A DNA stretch of 64,000 nucleotides from Natronorubrum aibiense (GTDB lineage Archaea > Halobacteriota > Halobacteria > Halobacteriales > Natrialbaceae), in assembly GCF_009392895.1 (NCBI RefSeq), contig NZ_CP045491.1, positions 143,311-207,310 of the forward strand. Direction: 5' to 3'. A program made the translations under genes and the position numbers. Under the pieces are notes generated by a model that was not told the DNA's origin, made no database searches, and was given only the letters and a program-made list of their open reading frames with translations. This document shows positions 25,083 through 33,916 of this stretch, piece by piece (the stretch's first letter is position 1; the number at the start of each line of letters is the position of its first letter).

Positions 25083-26377
25083 GAGCGCAGCGACACCCGT
25101 TCGCGTTCAGTCTCCACGCTCGACTGTTCGTCTGCTCGATCGTGGATCGCCAGCAGGAACGTCGACAGCGCGTACGACATCCACCCCTGACACCACCGCA
25201 TCAGCGTCACTCGCTTCGTGTGGTGGCGATACTTCCGGTAGTAAAACTGCCCCTCCTCGACTTGGAGGTTCGCGAGCACCCACCGAAGGATTCGTTCGGC
25301 AAACTCGAGGTCGCCCTCGCGCGCGAAAACTAACATTCCTTGCGTGCTGGCGTGGATGTCGCGTGGATAGGCGTTCGCTTCGTCGAAGTTCGGCGCGCCG
25401 TCGAGTTCGAACAGGTCGGTTCGGTAGAACTCGAGCGCGTCCGCGAGTGTCTCGGCGTATCGGTCCGCATCGACGACGTCGCGGTAGCGCTGGAACGCCT
25501 CGATCACGAACCCGTTGTGGTGACTGTCCATCGAGAGGTGTGACGCCGATGCGGGCAGCCGGTACGGCCAGCCGCCCACGTCGGTCTGGTTGGCTGCGAT
25601 GTGATCGAGGATCTTCGTCGCCCGCTCGTGGAGTTCCTCGTCGCCGAAGTGCTCGTAGAGGTCGATGAGCATCCCGGCCCCCAGTGCGGCCGCGTTGACC
25701 GTGTAGGAGTCCTCGGGATGGTTCATGTGGTAGTCGATCTTCGCCCCCTCCTCGACTTCCCGGTAGTTCAGATCCTCGACCAGAAACGCCGTCGCCGTGC
25801 GGGCGATGTCGGCGTACTCGTCGCCGAGGCCGTGCTCCGTGGCCCGCAAGAGCGCTTTGACCGCGTACGCCGTCGAGACGATATCCGGATCGCTCGGCAT
25901 GCCTTTCGTGTGGAAGTGTTGGATTTCGTGTCGGTGACCGCCACAGAAGCCGCTGTATCCCGTGATCTGTTTCTCGAGGAGCCATTTGGCGAGTCGGTCG
26001 GCTTCGGCGACTGGATCGAACGCGAGGTCGTCGACCTCGCCGCGGTGACTCGCGAAGTCGTAGTAGTTGAGATTAGCCATCGCGAACAGCGCCGCTCCCT
26101 TGTAGTTTCGCCGGTGCTCGACGCGTAACAGCGGTCTGACGTCGACCGGCGTGCGTTTGACGACTTCCTGGACGACCAGATTGAGCACGCGATTTTCGAA
26201 CGGCAATGCCTGCAGGAGCTGGCTACTCATTCCGTCTCCGTAATCCGGACCTGTGTAGTCCCGACGACGGGCGTACGCGAGGGTCGAATCGAGAACCGAA
26301 ACGTAGTGCTCGATATCTCGAGGATACCAGGATGACGCGGCCTGTCCGTCCGACTCGGGAGACGTTTGCGACTGCAT
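25079..26377 (-). CDS. Predicted alpha/alpha-toroid protein coupled to a glycosyltransferase
   Basis: This is a 432-residue soluble protein with repeated helix pairs and G-W/F-x-Y turns (GYSGFCGGHRHEIQHF, DVGGWPYRLPASASHLSMDSHH, VEEGQFYYRKYRHHTKRVTLMRW). This resembles the alpha/alpha barrels of polysaccharide lyases, glycoside hydrolases and C5-epimerases. Conserved-looking His, Asp and Tyr residues cluster in those segments. It overlaps the GT4 gene by 4 bp, so it probably acts on the same sugar chain. The ATG at 26377 is chosen because a TATAATAATG box lies 25 bp upstream; 26386 is an alternative. Related haloarchaeal proteins carry unreliable names, and I assign no reaction. Confidence 0.75.
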   Translation of the reverse strand: MQSQTSPESDGQAASSWYPRDIEHYVSVLDSTLAYARRRDYTGPDYGDGMSSQLLQALPFENRVLNLVVQEVVKRTPVDVRPLLRVEHRRNYKGAALFAMANLNYYDFASHRGEVDDLAFDPVAEADRLAKWLLEKQITGYSGFCGGHRHEIQHFHTKGMPSDPDIVSTAYAVKALLRATEHGLGDEYADIARTATAFLVEDLNYREVEEGAKIDYHMNHPEDSYTVNAAALGAGMLIDLYEHFGDEELHERATKILDHIAANQTDVGGWPYRLPASASHLSMDSHHNGFVIEAFQRYRDVVDADRYAETLADALEFYRTDLFELDGAPNFDEANAYPRDIHASTQGMLVFAREGDLEFAERILRWVLANLQVEEGQFYYRKYRHHTKRVTLMRWCQGWMSYALSTFLLAIHDRADEQSSVETERERVSLRS

Positions 26378-26491
26378 TGCTCGCATTCTCAGAACATATT
26401 CACATTATTATACGCTCGCTACCGCCCTCGCCTGCGAGACAGGGATCGACTGTCATCGTTCCGGGTTGCCGTTACATTCTGTACGAGCTAG

Positions 26492-26499
26492 ATAACAAT
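26492..26499 (+). promoter_or_regulatory. Class 1 motif ATAACAAT
   Basis: Plus-strand match in GCTAGATAACAATCCC, 54 bp upstream of the ATG at 26546. Confidence 0.5.
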
Positions 26500-26545
26500 C
26501 CCACTTGATAGGAAACCTGTCTCTCATGCGAGGGTGCTATTCAGC

Positions 26546-27664
26546 ATGAACTACCTGTTTTTCACGAACACCCCGGCACACGTCCACCTGTACAAACACG
26601 CGGTTCGACGGCTGCGCGACCGCGGCCACGAAGTCCTCGTTCTCGCTCGAGATTACACCTGCACGGTCGACTTGCTCGAGTGGTACGATCTGCCCTACGT
26701 GGTCTACGGTGTCTGTGGAACGTCGAAAGGCTCGTTGTTGAGTCGCCTGCCGGCCCACTACGCTCGGGCGATCACGCACGCTCGACGATTCGATCCGGAC
26801 CTCGTCTTCGGCATGGGCGGGTACGCAGCACATACCGGCGCGGTAACGCGAACGCCGACGGTGTTGTTGATCGATTCCGAGCCTGCGTCGTTCGATCACA
26901 CGATTTCGACGCCCTTCGCGCGTACTATCCTCACACCGAATACGTTCCGGAAGGATCTGGGCGAGAACCACTACGTGTTCACCGGGTTCAAAGAGTGTGC
27001 GTACCTCCACCCGGAAACCTACGAGTCCGATTCGTCGGTTCGAGAGCGACTCGGTCTCGAGGCCGACGAGCCCTACGCCCTTCTCCGGCTCAACGCCTTC
27101 GGCTCGCAACACGACGTCGGGAAACGGGGGCTCACGGACGAGGACTGTCGACGGCTTGTCGACCGCATCGGCGACGACGTGACGGTGCTCGTCTCTGACG
27201 AGGGCGGCGACGCCGACCTCGAGGGACTTTCGGCTCGCTCCTTCGACCTCCACCCCGCGTTGATGCACGACGCGCTCGCCGAGGCCGACCTGCTCGTTGC
27301 CGATACGCAGACGATGGTTACCGAAGCAGCGCTGCTCGGCACGCCGGCGATTCGGTCGAACTCTTTCGTCGGCGACGACGACATGGGGAACTTCGTCGAA
27401 CTCGAGAACCGGGGCCTGATTCACAACGTCGCGTCGGCCGACGCGATCCTCGATCGGGCCGTGCCGCTGCTCGAGGCCGACGATACTGCCCAGACGTGGC
27501 AGCGACGGCGCAACGCCTTGCTCGCCGAGAAGGTCAATCTCACCGACGTCATCGTCGACGTTGCGCTCAATCTGGGTGCCGTCGACGACCTTGAGCGACT
27601 TGAGCAGTTCGGGCAGACGCCGGAATCCGAGCCGGCGACGTCGGTCGGTGTTGGCGGCGACTGA
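26546..27664 (+). CDS. DUF354 family protein (GT-B / UDP-GlcNAc-epimerase-like fold), paralog 1
   Basis: This is a 372-residue protein. The N-terminus, FFTNTPAHVHLYKHAVRRL, is followed by GHEVLVLARDYTCTVDLL, FGMGGYAAHTGA, FTGFKECAYLHPETY, and a second Rossmann-like half with LVSDEGGDADLEG and LLVADTQTMVTEAALLGTPAIRSNSF. This is the archaeal DUF354 pattern, with a GT-B-like fold and unknown reaction. The 43334-44449 protein is a close paralog with the same motifs (FANTPAHVHLYRHAVDRL, FEGFKECAYLHPDVF). The ATG at 26546 fits that alignment better than the GTG at 26534. A sugar-nucleotide or glycosyl-transfer role is inferred. Confidence 0.85.
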   Translation: MNYLFFTNTPAHVHLYKHAVRRLRDRGHEVLVLARDYTCTVDLLEWYDLPYVVYGVCGTSKGSLLSRLPAHYARAITHARRFDPDLVFGMGGYAAHTGAVTRTPTVLLIDSEPASFDHTISTPFARTILTPNTFRKDLGENHYVFTGFKECAYLHPETYESDSSVRERLGLEADEPYALLRLNAFGSQHDVGKRGLTDEDCRRLVDRIGDDVTVLVSDEGGDADLEGLSARSFDLHPALMHDALAEADLLVADTQTMVTEAALLGTPAIRSNSFVGDDDMGNFVELENRGLIHNVASADAILDRAVPLLEADDTAQTWQRRRNALLAEKVNLTDVIVDVALNLGAVDDLERLEQFGQTPESEPATSVGVGGD

Positions 27665-27882
27665 CGTCACTGGTCAACAGCCACTATCTTCGTTCTCGGG
27701 CAGCGATCACCGAGTGTCTCTTCCGTTTTTACGAACGGTTCTCGAACGTATCGGACCGAATCGTGTTGTGCCGTCTTCAGACGCCGATGACCATTCGATT
27801 CTCGTGATCACAATCGATAGCAGACGGTCACCCGAGCCCTGAATGGCCGTTTTTGTTGTGTCCGGATGTACGCCCGATAGAC

Positions 27883-28428
27883 ATGAGAGACGACAGCAAT
27901 TCGATGCGAGGGCGGATCGATCGACGATCGCTACTTACTGCCGGGACCACTACACTGGCAGGCGTGGGAACGCTGTCGTCGGCAGCGACGGCACAAAACG
28001 AACGGGACGGGACTGCCGATAGCGCCGACGAGAAGCGACTGGCACAGCAGGACCCGGCGCTGCTGCAAGGGCCAGGGGAGCTCGAGTCGGGTGAGACGGT
28101 CGACGGCGAGTTTACCGGCGGTGAGGTCGGCCACATCTACACGTTCGAGGCCACTGCGGGCGACCAATTGAGCGCGGAGGTGTCGCGAACCGGCGGGCAG
28201 GGCCAATTGGCGTTTTATTTAGCCGACTCGATCGATGGCGGACCGGGATACACGTTGGATTCCGTCAGCGTCGAAGTCGACAACACCGATTCCTTCACCG
28301 GACAACAGGGACCGTTCGTCCTCTCGGGCGTGGCGCAGGTGACGGGGACGCACTCGATTATCATCATTCCCAGCCCCTATCCGGAGGGTATCGGTCAGTA
28401 CACGATAACGTACGTCAATGATGGGTAA
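27883..28428 (+). CDS. Tat-exported small PPC-like domain protein
   Basis: This is a 181-residue protein. It starts MRDDSNSMRG and has a Tat signal, DRRSLLTAGTTTLAGVGTLSS. After a linker come about 105 residues of beta-rich sequence (GETVDGEFTGGEVGHIYTFEATAGDQLSAEVS through GTHSIIIIP and YTITYVND). The order E-x-G-x-V-G-x-x-Y-T-F-x-A-x-A-G-D-Q-L is typical of bacterial/archaeal pre-peptidase C-terminal (PPC) domains. It is likely secreted and glycan- or protein-associated. An upstream TTG in frame at 27853 is unlikely. No operon partner. Confidence 0.75.
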   Translation: MRDDSNSMRGRIDRRSLLTAGTTTLAGVGTLSSAATAQNERDGTADSADEKRLAQQDPALLQGPGELESGETVDGEFTGGEVGHIYTFEATAGDQLSAEVSRTGGQGQLAFYLADSIDGGPGYTLDSVSVEVDNTDSFTGQQGPFVLSGVAQVTGTHSIIIIPSPYPEGIGQYTITYVNDG

Positions 28429-28457
28429 TAGTCCCGAATTGGCTGCCGCCTCGTCGC

Positions 28458-29780
28458 TTAGCGTTCGCGATTGCGCACCGCCCACAGCGTGGTGAGTAAC
28501 GCGATCGCCGCGACGGCGACGCCGATCTCGAAGCCGGGGATCGACGATTCGGACCCCGTCGACTGCTGTTGGGCCACGGTGACGGACTCGAGCGAGTCGA
28601 CCTCGGCTGTGAACTGGTACGTCGTGCCGGATTCGTCGCTCAGCGTCGTCTCGGTTTCGACCCACTCACCGTCCTCGGCCGCGTAGAGTGCGACGTCCGC
28701 AGGATCGAGTCCCTGTTCCTCGAGGAGATCCGCGTCGACGCTGAACGTCACTGTCGCCGAGGCTGTTGACACGGCGTCGCCGGTTATCGTCAGGTGTGAC
28801 AGCGAATCGACCCCGGCGGGCGAGTCCGGAAGCCCCTCGGGCTGGCTGTTCTCGAACGTCACCGTGGTGCTCCCCTCGACTCCGGTCAGTTCGACCGTCT
28901 CGAAGGTGACGCCGTCTTCCGTACCGGCCGTCGATTGCAGTGGAAGCTGGTCGTCAGCCGACGCGCCTTCGATGCTCGCTGTCGTGCTGTCATCGGTTCG
29001 GTCGTACGTGACCGATGGGCTGTCACACGTTCCGGTCCGGATCGTTACTGGCTCCTCGAGCGACTCGAGCGTCGTTCGATCAGGATCGTCGGCGTCGCCG
29101 GAGAGGACCTCCCACTCTTCGATCGTTCCGTTGCCGTGGAACTCGGGATCGTACAGGTCCTCGTTGTCGTAGTGTTCTGCGTCCTCGTTGAACGCCGGAT
29201 GAATCGTCACGGCGAACTGATCGTTGAGACCGCCCTGAATCGCCCCACCGTCAGTTCTGGATTCGCTCCAGATCCAGGATGCAGCGGCCCAGCCGTCACC
29301 GTTGTCCCACTCGGCCATGTTCGATTCGCCGTCGTAGAGATCGTCCTGGACGACCCACTCAGCCTCGGCTGGCAGGCCAACGATATCGAACGTGGCGGCG
29401 CCACCCTCGGTGTCGCCCTCGAGTCGATCGTTGACCATGACGAGGCTCATTCCGTCGGTTCCCTCGTGCAAGAAGAGCAGACTCGTATCGTCTTCCTGTA
29501 AGTGCTGGGTGCCGTACGAACTGTACATTCGATCCTCGTCCTCGGAGTGTGTTTCGTGATTCCGGTAGTCGTAGAACGACTCGACCGTGCCGTTGCTCGA
29601 CAGCGGTTCGATCGGCTGACAGGAATCACCCTGTTCGACGACGTAGCTGTCTGCCGGTTGGAGACTCGCCTGTGCGGCACTCGTCCCCGTATTTGCGGCA
29701 GAGAGCTGTACGATCCCTCCGATGCCGCCGACCACCAGCAGCGCGGCGACGGCGACGGCAGCCAGCGCGTTCGCCCTCAT
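28458..29780 (-). CDS. Surface protein with PGF-CTERM sorting tail
   Basis: This is a 440-residue acidic protein. The N-terminus is a Sec signal (ALAAVAVAALLVVGGIGG). The middle contains about 230 residues of unique ectodomain (Asp/Glu/Trp-rich), then a beta-sandwich-like region (ITGDAVSTASATVTFSVDADLLEEQG through YQFTAEVDSLESVTV) resembling PGF-pre-PGF domains. The end, SSIPGFEIGVAVAAIALLTTLWAVRNRER, has the PGF motif, a transmembrane helix and a basic tail, as recognised by archaeosortase A for cleavage and lipid anchoring. Its ATG overlaps the TGA of the upstream deacetylase (29777-29780), so the two are translationally coupled. Confidence 0.85.
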   Translation of the reverse strand: MRANALAAVAVAALLVVGGIGGIVQLSAANTGTSAAQASLQPADSYVVEQGDSCQPIEPLSSNGTVESFYDYRNHETHSEDEDRMYSSYGTQHLQEDDTSLLFLHEGTDGMSLVMVNDRLEGDTEGGAATFDIVGLPAEAEWVVQDDLYDGESNMAEWDNGDGWAAASWIWSESRTDGGAIQGGLNDQFAVTIHPAFNEDAEHYDNEDLYDPEFHGNGTIEEWEVLSGDADDPDRTTLESLEEPVTIRTGTCDSPSVTYDRTDDSTTASIEGASADDQLPLQSTAGTEDGVTFETVELTGVEGSTTVTFENSQPEGLPDSPAGVDSLSHLTITGDAVSTASATVTFSVDADLLEEQGLDPADVALYAAEDGEWVETETTLSDESGTTYQFTAEVDSLESVTVAQQQSTGSESSIPGFEIGVAVAAIALLTTLWAVRNRER

Positions 29781-30871
29781 GGCCGATCCCTCACGTTGGC
29801 TCGAGGAGCCGTCGGTGACGTCCCGTCGACCGAGTTACCAGCTGACTGTGTTTCAGTCGGTTGCGTGTCGTCCGCGCCGTCGATGTCGACGGCCTCGCGG
29901 AACGCGCCGGGCGAGCCGATCCACGCGCCGAGTTCCTGTGCCCGCTCGAGGAGCCAGCGATACAGCGTGCGGTGGCCGGGGAACTCCTGTTCGTTGAAGT
30001 ATCGAGGGTGCCAGAGCACCGTCATGACGGCGTCGTTGGCTGCAGCCTCCGTCAGCAGTCGCTCGCAGACTCGACGGGCAGCCTCGAAGCTCGTTCCGGG
30101 GTCCGGCAGCGCTTGATCCATGATCGTCAGCGGGAAGACGACAAACCCGTCGTCGAACGGTCTGAGCGGCTGATAGCAGCCGTGAAAGCCACACTCCGTC
30201 GTCGAACCGAGGCTCGCGTCGTACTCGAGGCCGATCTCCCGGTGGTGGTGCCACGTCTCGGGCACGCTCAGCCGGAGGTGGTGCTGGCGGCCACCGGTGA
30301 CCGACTCGCCGAGGACGGCCTCGAGTTCGCGTTTCTCGTCCCGCAACCGATCCCGATCGGTTGGCGAGTGATAGGAGCCGTGGAGACCGACTTCCCAGCC
30401 GCCGGCGTCGAGCGCCTGGATGACGGCGCTGATCTCGTTGCTGGTGATGTCGTACCGACCGAGGTGTTGCACCCAGTTCGACGGCGAGACCCACTCGCTG
30501 ACCGGCCGGTCCGCGAGGAGGTGCTGCTCGTCCAGGAAGTAAAACGCCGATCGAACGCCTAACTCGTCCTCGAGTTGCATGAGTTCGCCGAACTGCCAGT
30601 ACGGGTTCGACGACGACAGTGCCGTTCGGAGGTGATAACGGGGGCGTTCCTGTGTCGCGTAGTACAGCGACCGAATGCCTTTGTACGGCCGATCGACGTC
30701 GTGAGTCAGACAGAGCGCGAACTCGGCGTCGTCGGGGAGGGCGTCGACACGCGAGAGCTGTCCGTCCGCGGATCCGTCACCGGACGGCAGCCGTATCCGT
30801 CGGCCACGCCCGTCGACGACCGGACTCGAGTCCTGACTCGCTGGACTCGACCGGTCGGCGTCGCTGCTCAT
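29777..30871 (-). CDS. Polysaccharide deacetylase family protein
   Basis: This is a 364-residue protein. Motif 1 is ALCLTHDVDRP (catalytic base Asp and metal Asp), and motif 2 is LHGSYHSPTD (H-x3-H metal ligands). Later come ASLGSTTECGFHGCYQP and MTVLWHPRYFN, the downstream His-containing motif. These enzymes remove N-acetyl groups from amino sugars in polysaccharides. No signal peptide is visible, so it may act on cytoplasmic glycan precursors. The start at 30871 (MSSDADRSSP) is preferred; the 28 codons before it are basic and Arg-rich. It is the first gene of a coupled pair with the PGF-CTERM protein gene. Confidence 0.85.
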   Translation of the reverse strand: MSSDADRSSPASQDSSPVVDGRGRRIRLPSGDGSADGQLSRVDALPDDAEFALCLTHDVDRPYKGIRSLYYATQERPRYHLRTALSSSNPYWQFGELMQLEDELGVRSAFYFLDEQHLLADRPVSEWVSPSNWVQHLGRYDITSNEISAVIQALDAGGWEVGLHGSYHSPTDRDRLRDEKRELEAVLGESVTGGRQHHLRLSVPETWHHHREIGLEYDASLGSTTECGFHGCYQPLRPFDDGFVVFPLTIMDQALPDPGTSFEAARRVCERLLTEAAANDAVMTVLWHPRYFNEQEFPGHRTLYRWLLERAQELGAWIGSPGAFREAVDIDGADDTQPTETQSAGNSVDGTSPTAPRANVRDRP

Positions 30872-31515
30872 TCGCTCACCCACCGGGCGATCCCGGTCAG
30901 ACGAGCTACAGCGTACTCGACGGCGGAACCGTGTGACGTCGCCCGTCGTCGCCACGGCGTCGCGAACGGTCCCGGTGGATTTCGTCTGTCGTCTCTCAAG
31001 AGACGATCGGTCCGGATCGTTTCGCTCATTACAGTGTTACTATCACCGGAACCAATAGGATAGTAAACGACGACATTACCGTCGTATTGGATGTCCATAA
31101 CGAACGGATCGATTGTTCTGCAGCGATGAACAGTACCGTCCAGAGATACAACGTCGCTCCCTGTTCGAAAGATGGCTACTATATTCGACAGAGTTTGGAT
31201 GGCGATTTGGAGTCACGCACAGGTCAGGGTCTGTAGCTGTCTCGATGACGTAAGTCATTGTATTGTCGAGTAACGCCAGAAGTTCGAGAAATCGATAACT
31301 ACGGAGCTTCGATCCATCTCCGGAATTTTCGGTGTGACAGGAGACCGGTAACGAGTCTGTATCGATGGAACAGTACCCATAACAAAACTTCATACAATTG
31401 TGGATTTCGGATGCCACGATGACACAACACTTCCGCCGACATTCTTGTGATCGTTGTACACCTATCGACGGTCGCTTCACGTCTGCTCTTGCTGATGCCC
31501 ACGTTCTGATATTCA
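30872..31515. other. Gene-free divergent region
   Basis: It contains an 8-bp inverted repeat, TTACTATC (31037-31044) and GATAGTAA (31059-31066), which may be an operator. An exact class 1 motif lies at 31379-31386. A 36-codon frame from the ATG at 31419 (start MTQHFRRHSCDRC) overlaps the flippase start; it is too short to support as a gene. The G+C is lower than in surrounding genes. Confidence 0.45.
31379..31386 (+). promoter_or_regulatory. Class 1 motif ATAACAAA
   Basis: Exact plus-strand match in CCCATAACAAAACTTC, 137 bp upstream of the flippase start. This is farther than in other cases, so a leader or a small upstream frame may lie between. Confidence 0.4.
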
Positions 31516-32985
31516 ATGTCTGTCACTGAGAAAATCGTTCACGGGGTGAAGGTGACATTCGTCTCCCGCGCCGTGAACATGACTGCCAACGGACTTCTCA
31601 TTTACCTCCTTTCCAGCGTGTTGCTGGATCCAAACGGCTATGGACTCCTGTTTCTGACGATTTCGATTATCGGTGTCGTTCAACTGTTCGGCGATCTCGG
31701 GCTCGCAGGGTCTGCGGCGCGGTATATCGCCGAATTCAAGGAATCGGATCCGAGCCAGGTCCCCCACGTCCTGTCGATTGCGTTGCGGTATCGGCTTCTG
31801 TTGATCACTGGGACCGTTTTGGCGGTCGTGCTTACGCGAGATATTGTCGTGACTGTCCTCGACGAACCTGGACTCGAGTTGTTATTGCTTGCCGGGGCAG
31901 GATTACTCGCGTTCCGATCGTTATTAACTTTCAGCTCTTTGACTTTTCAAGGTTTCAATGCACTCAAACTGAGTGCCGTTATCAACATCGTGAACAACCT
32001 CGGGCGACTTGCACTCGTTGTCGGCTTCGTGACACTCGGATGGGGCGTCGTTGGTGCGCTTTTGGGATACGTAGTTGGGGCGGCCGTCGCCGCTGTTCTC
32101 GGTCTCGGTCTCCTTTACGTTCGGTACTATCGCTCGTACAATATCGCCGATGCGCCCGAGCCAGGACTCCGGCGCCGCATTCTCGAATACAGTATCCCGC
32201 TAACGGTCTCGCGAAGTGCAGGTGCTATCTCCGCGCAGATCGATATCATTCTGATCGGATTCTTCATGAATCCCGTAGCTGTGGGGTTCTACACGCTCGG
32301 TAAGCAAATCTCAGAATTCGTACTGGCACCTGCACAGTCGATTGGGTTCGCCATCTCTCCAACATTCGGAGAAGATAAAGCAAACAGTAAGCTGGATCGT
32401 GCCGCTAGACTCTACGAATCGACCGTCCAGTACGTGCTCCTCTTGTACGTCCCTATGACGATTGGTGTCTTCGCGACTGCGGAACCAATGATATTACTGG
32501 TGTTCGGGCAGGAGTACGCTGGCGCGGTTCCTGTGATCCAGGTACTCAGTCTCTTTATTCTTGTGCAGTCGCTCACGCTTGTTACGACTGATGTACTCGA
32601 TTTCCTTGGGCGAGCTCGGATGCGGGCGATCGCGAAGGGAGTCAGTGCAGTCGCCAATCTAGGACTAAATATTCTTCTTATCCCAGTGTATGGCGTCGTC
32701 GGTGCGGCCGTAGCAACGGTGGTTACCTACAGCGTGTATACGATGGCAAATCTCTATATTGTCCATTCTGAACTTGACCTGCGGGTAGCGTACTTGGGAG
32801 GGGTGGCAATCAGGACTACTGCGATCTCATCGGTGATGGGGCTGAGCGTCATGATGCTTGCTCCACATATCGCCGGTATTGTCTCACTGGCCAGTGTGAT
32901 TCTGCTGGGTGCCGCAATCTGGGCAATCCTGGCGACGGCTAGCGGCCTGTTCGATCCCAAAGAAACTTTCGCATTATTGACGTGA
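31516..32985 (+). CDS. Oligosaccharide flippase (Wzx/PST-type MOP exporter)
   Basis: This is a 489-residue protein with about 14 membrane helices. The N-terminus, KVTFVSRAVNMTANGLLIYLLSSVL, then LFGDLGLAGSAARYIAEF, PLTVSRSAGAISAQIDIILIG and FYTLGKQISEFVLAP are typical of the polysaccharide-transport (PST/Wzx) branch of the MATE/MOP superfamily. It would move lipid-linked oligosaccharide repeat units across the membrane. It is the only flippase in the window. Its base composition is visibly more AT-rich, with more AT-ending codons (ATA, TTA, GTT) than its neighbours, which hints at separate acquisition. Confidence 0.92.
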   Translation: MSVTEKIVHGVKVTFVSRAVNMTANGLLIYLLSSVLLDPNGYGLLFLTISIIGVVQLFGDLGLAGSAARYIAEFKESDPSQVPHVLSIALRYRLLLITGTVLAVVLTRDIVVTVLDEPGLELLLLAGAGLLAFRSLLTFSSLTFQGFNALKLSAVINIVNNLGRLALVVGFVTLGWGVVGALLGYVVGAAVAAVLGLGLLYVRYYRSYNIADAPEPGLRRRILEYSIPLTVSRSAGAISAQIDIILIGFFMNPVAVGFYTLGKQISEFVLAPAQSIGFAISPTFGEDKANSKLDRAARLYESTVQYVLLLYVPMTIGVFATAEPMILLVFGQEYAGAVPVIQVLSLFILVQSLTLVTTDVLDFLGRARMRAIAKGVSAVANLGLNILLIPVYGVVGAAVATVVTYSVYTMANLYIVHSELDLRVAYLGGVAIRTTAISSVMGLSVMMLAPHIAGIVSLASVILLGAAIWAILATASGLFDPKETFALLT

Positions 32986-33042
32986 GTGGGAGACAGAATT
33001 ATTTGTAGTGAATCCGACCGTGCGGCTACAGTTTCCTAAACT

Positions 33043-33126
33043 ATAGTAGCCACCGACCGTCACTGCTCACCGCGTCGTACGACAGCTGTGAGATGTGTGT
33101 TACCTCGTTTCATTCATCATCATTAT
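33043..33126 (+). mobile_element. MITE-like palindromic element, copy B (degraded)
   Basis: It starts ATAGTAGCCACCGACCGTCA and has the internal core CGCGTCGTACGACAGCTGTGAGATG. It aligns along its length with copy C, but its right end is diverged (TCATCATTAT instead of CGTTACTAT). It lies between the flippase and the YdjM-like gene. Confidence 0.5.
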
Positions 33127-33139
33127 AACCTGTCAGACA

Positions 33140-33769
33140 CTATTTCCGTTGATTGGATGGTCTCTCAGACCGACTGTTGCTGGGAATCCGACTCACGACG
33201 AACCGTTTTCCACCGAGGAAACACTCTCGCAAAACGGGGGCTCCGTCCGCGAGCCAGACGAGCGCTGCGAGCGCTGCCAGCCCGAGTTGCAGCCAGATGT
33301 ACGTCGATAGCTCGCCCGCCAGTAGGTCCTGCTGGTACTGGCCGAACAGCCGCGAAAACTGCTCGAGAAAGCCCTGACTGTGGTCGTTCGTGCTGACCGT
33401 CTCGACGGGCCAGAGCATCAGTTCGGGATACGCGTGCCCGCCTCGGAGGTAGCCGTCGAGCACGTCCGATGGCAAGTGCAACAGATAGCCGAGCCCGAAC
33501 GCGATCCCAGCGGGTGTCCGCCCGGCTGCTCGAGCCAGCACGCCGACGACGATCGCGAGCGGAATCGCGAAGAAAATCGAGTGCCCAAGCGCATACCCCG
33601 CTTGAAACACGCCGAACTCCCAGGCCAGCGGCTTATCGATGAGATCCGGGAGAACCGACGCGAACACGGCCGCAAACGCCGCGAGCCCGGTCGGCGACTC
33701 TCGGTAGTAGAGCCGACTGAACAGTGAGTAGGCGAGATAGCCGACGATCGCGTGCTCCCATGGCCACAT
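33140..33769 (-). CDS. YdjM/LexA-regulated-type membrane-bound metal-dependent hydrolase
   Basis: This is a 209-residue membrane protein. The N-terminal MWPWEHAIVGYLAYSLFSR, followed by SVLPDLIDKP, GHSIFFAIPL and GYLLHLPSDVLDG, supplies the His and Asp positions typical of the membrane-bound metal-dependent hydrolase family (DUF457/YdjM). There are about 4-5 membrane segments. The biochemical role in archaea is unknown. It lies 147 bp downstream of the UDP-GlcNAc 2-epimerase gene on the same strand. A near-class-1 motif (ATAACTAA) lies 27 bp upstream, so it may also have its own promoter. Confidence 0.8.
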   Translation of the reverse strand: MWPWEHAIVGYLAYSLFSRLYYRESPTGLAAFAAVFASVLPDLIDKPLAWEFGVFQAGYALGHSIFFAIPLAIVVGVLARAAGRTPAGIAFGLGYLLHLPSDVLDGYLRGGHAYPELMLWPVETVSTNDHSQGFLEQFSRLFGQYQQDLLAGELSTYIWLQLGLAALAALVWLADGAPVLRECFLGGKRFVVSRIPSNSRSERPSNQRK

Positions 33770-33795
33770 CAGGGAAACGCAGCCGCCTCGAGTGG

Positions 33796-33803
33796 TTAGT
33801 TAT
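33796..33803 (-). promoter_or_regulatory. Class 1 motif, one mismatch (ATAACTAA)
   Basis: Minus-strand match in CCCATAACTAACC, beginning 27 bp upstream of the ATG at 33769. Confidence 0.4.
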
Positions 33804-33916
33804 GGGCGCGGTAATGGCTGCCTGTAGCGATGCGAGCCGGTTTAGGATCGGTCGGCGGTCAATCTTCAATCGGCCCTGCGGTGTCGCTCGAGGTCGACTC
33901 TGTCGCTCGAAGCCGC

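Noticed and set aside
26537..27670. 377-codon minus-strand frame exactly opposite the DUF354 gene
   Set aside because: The plus-strand frame has a full-length paralog at 43334, so the antisense frame is a mirror.
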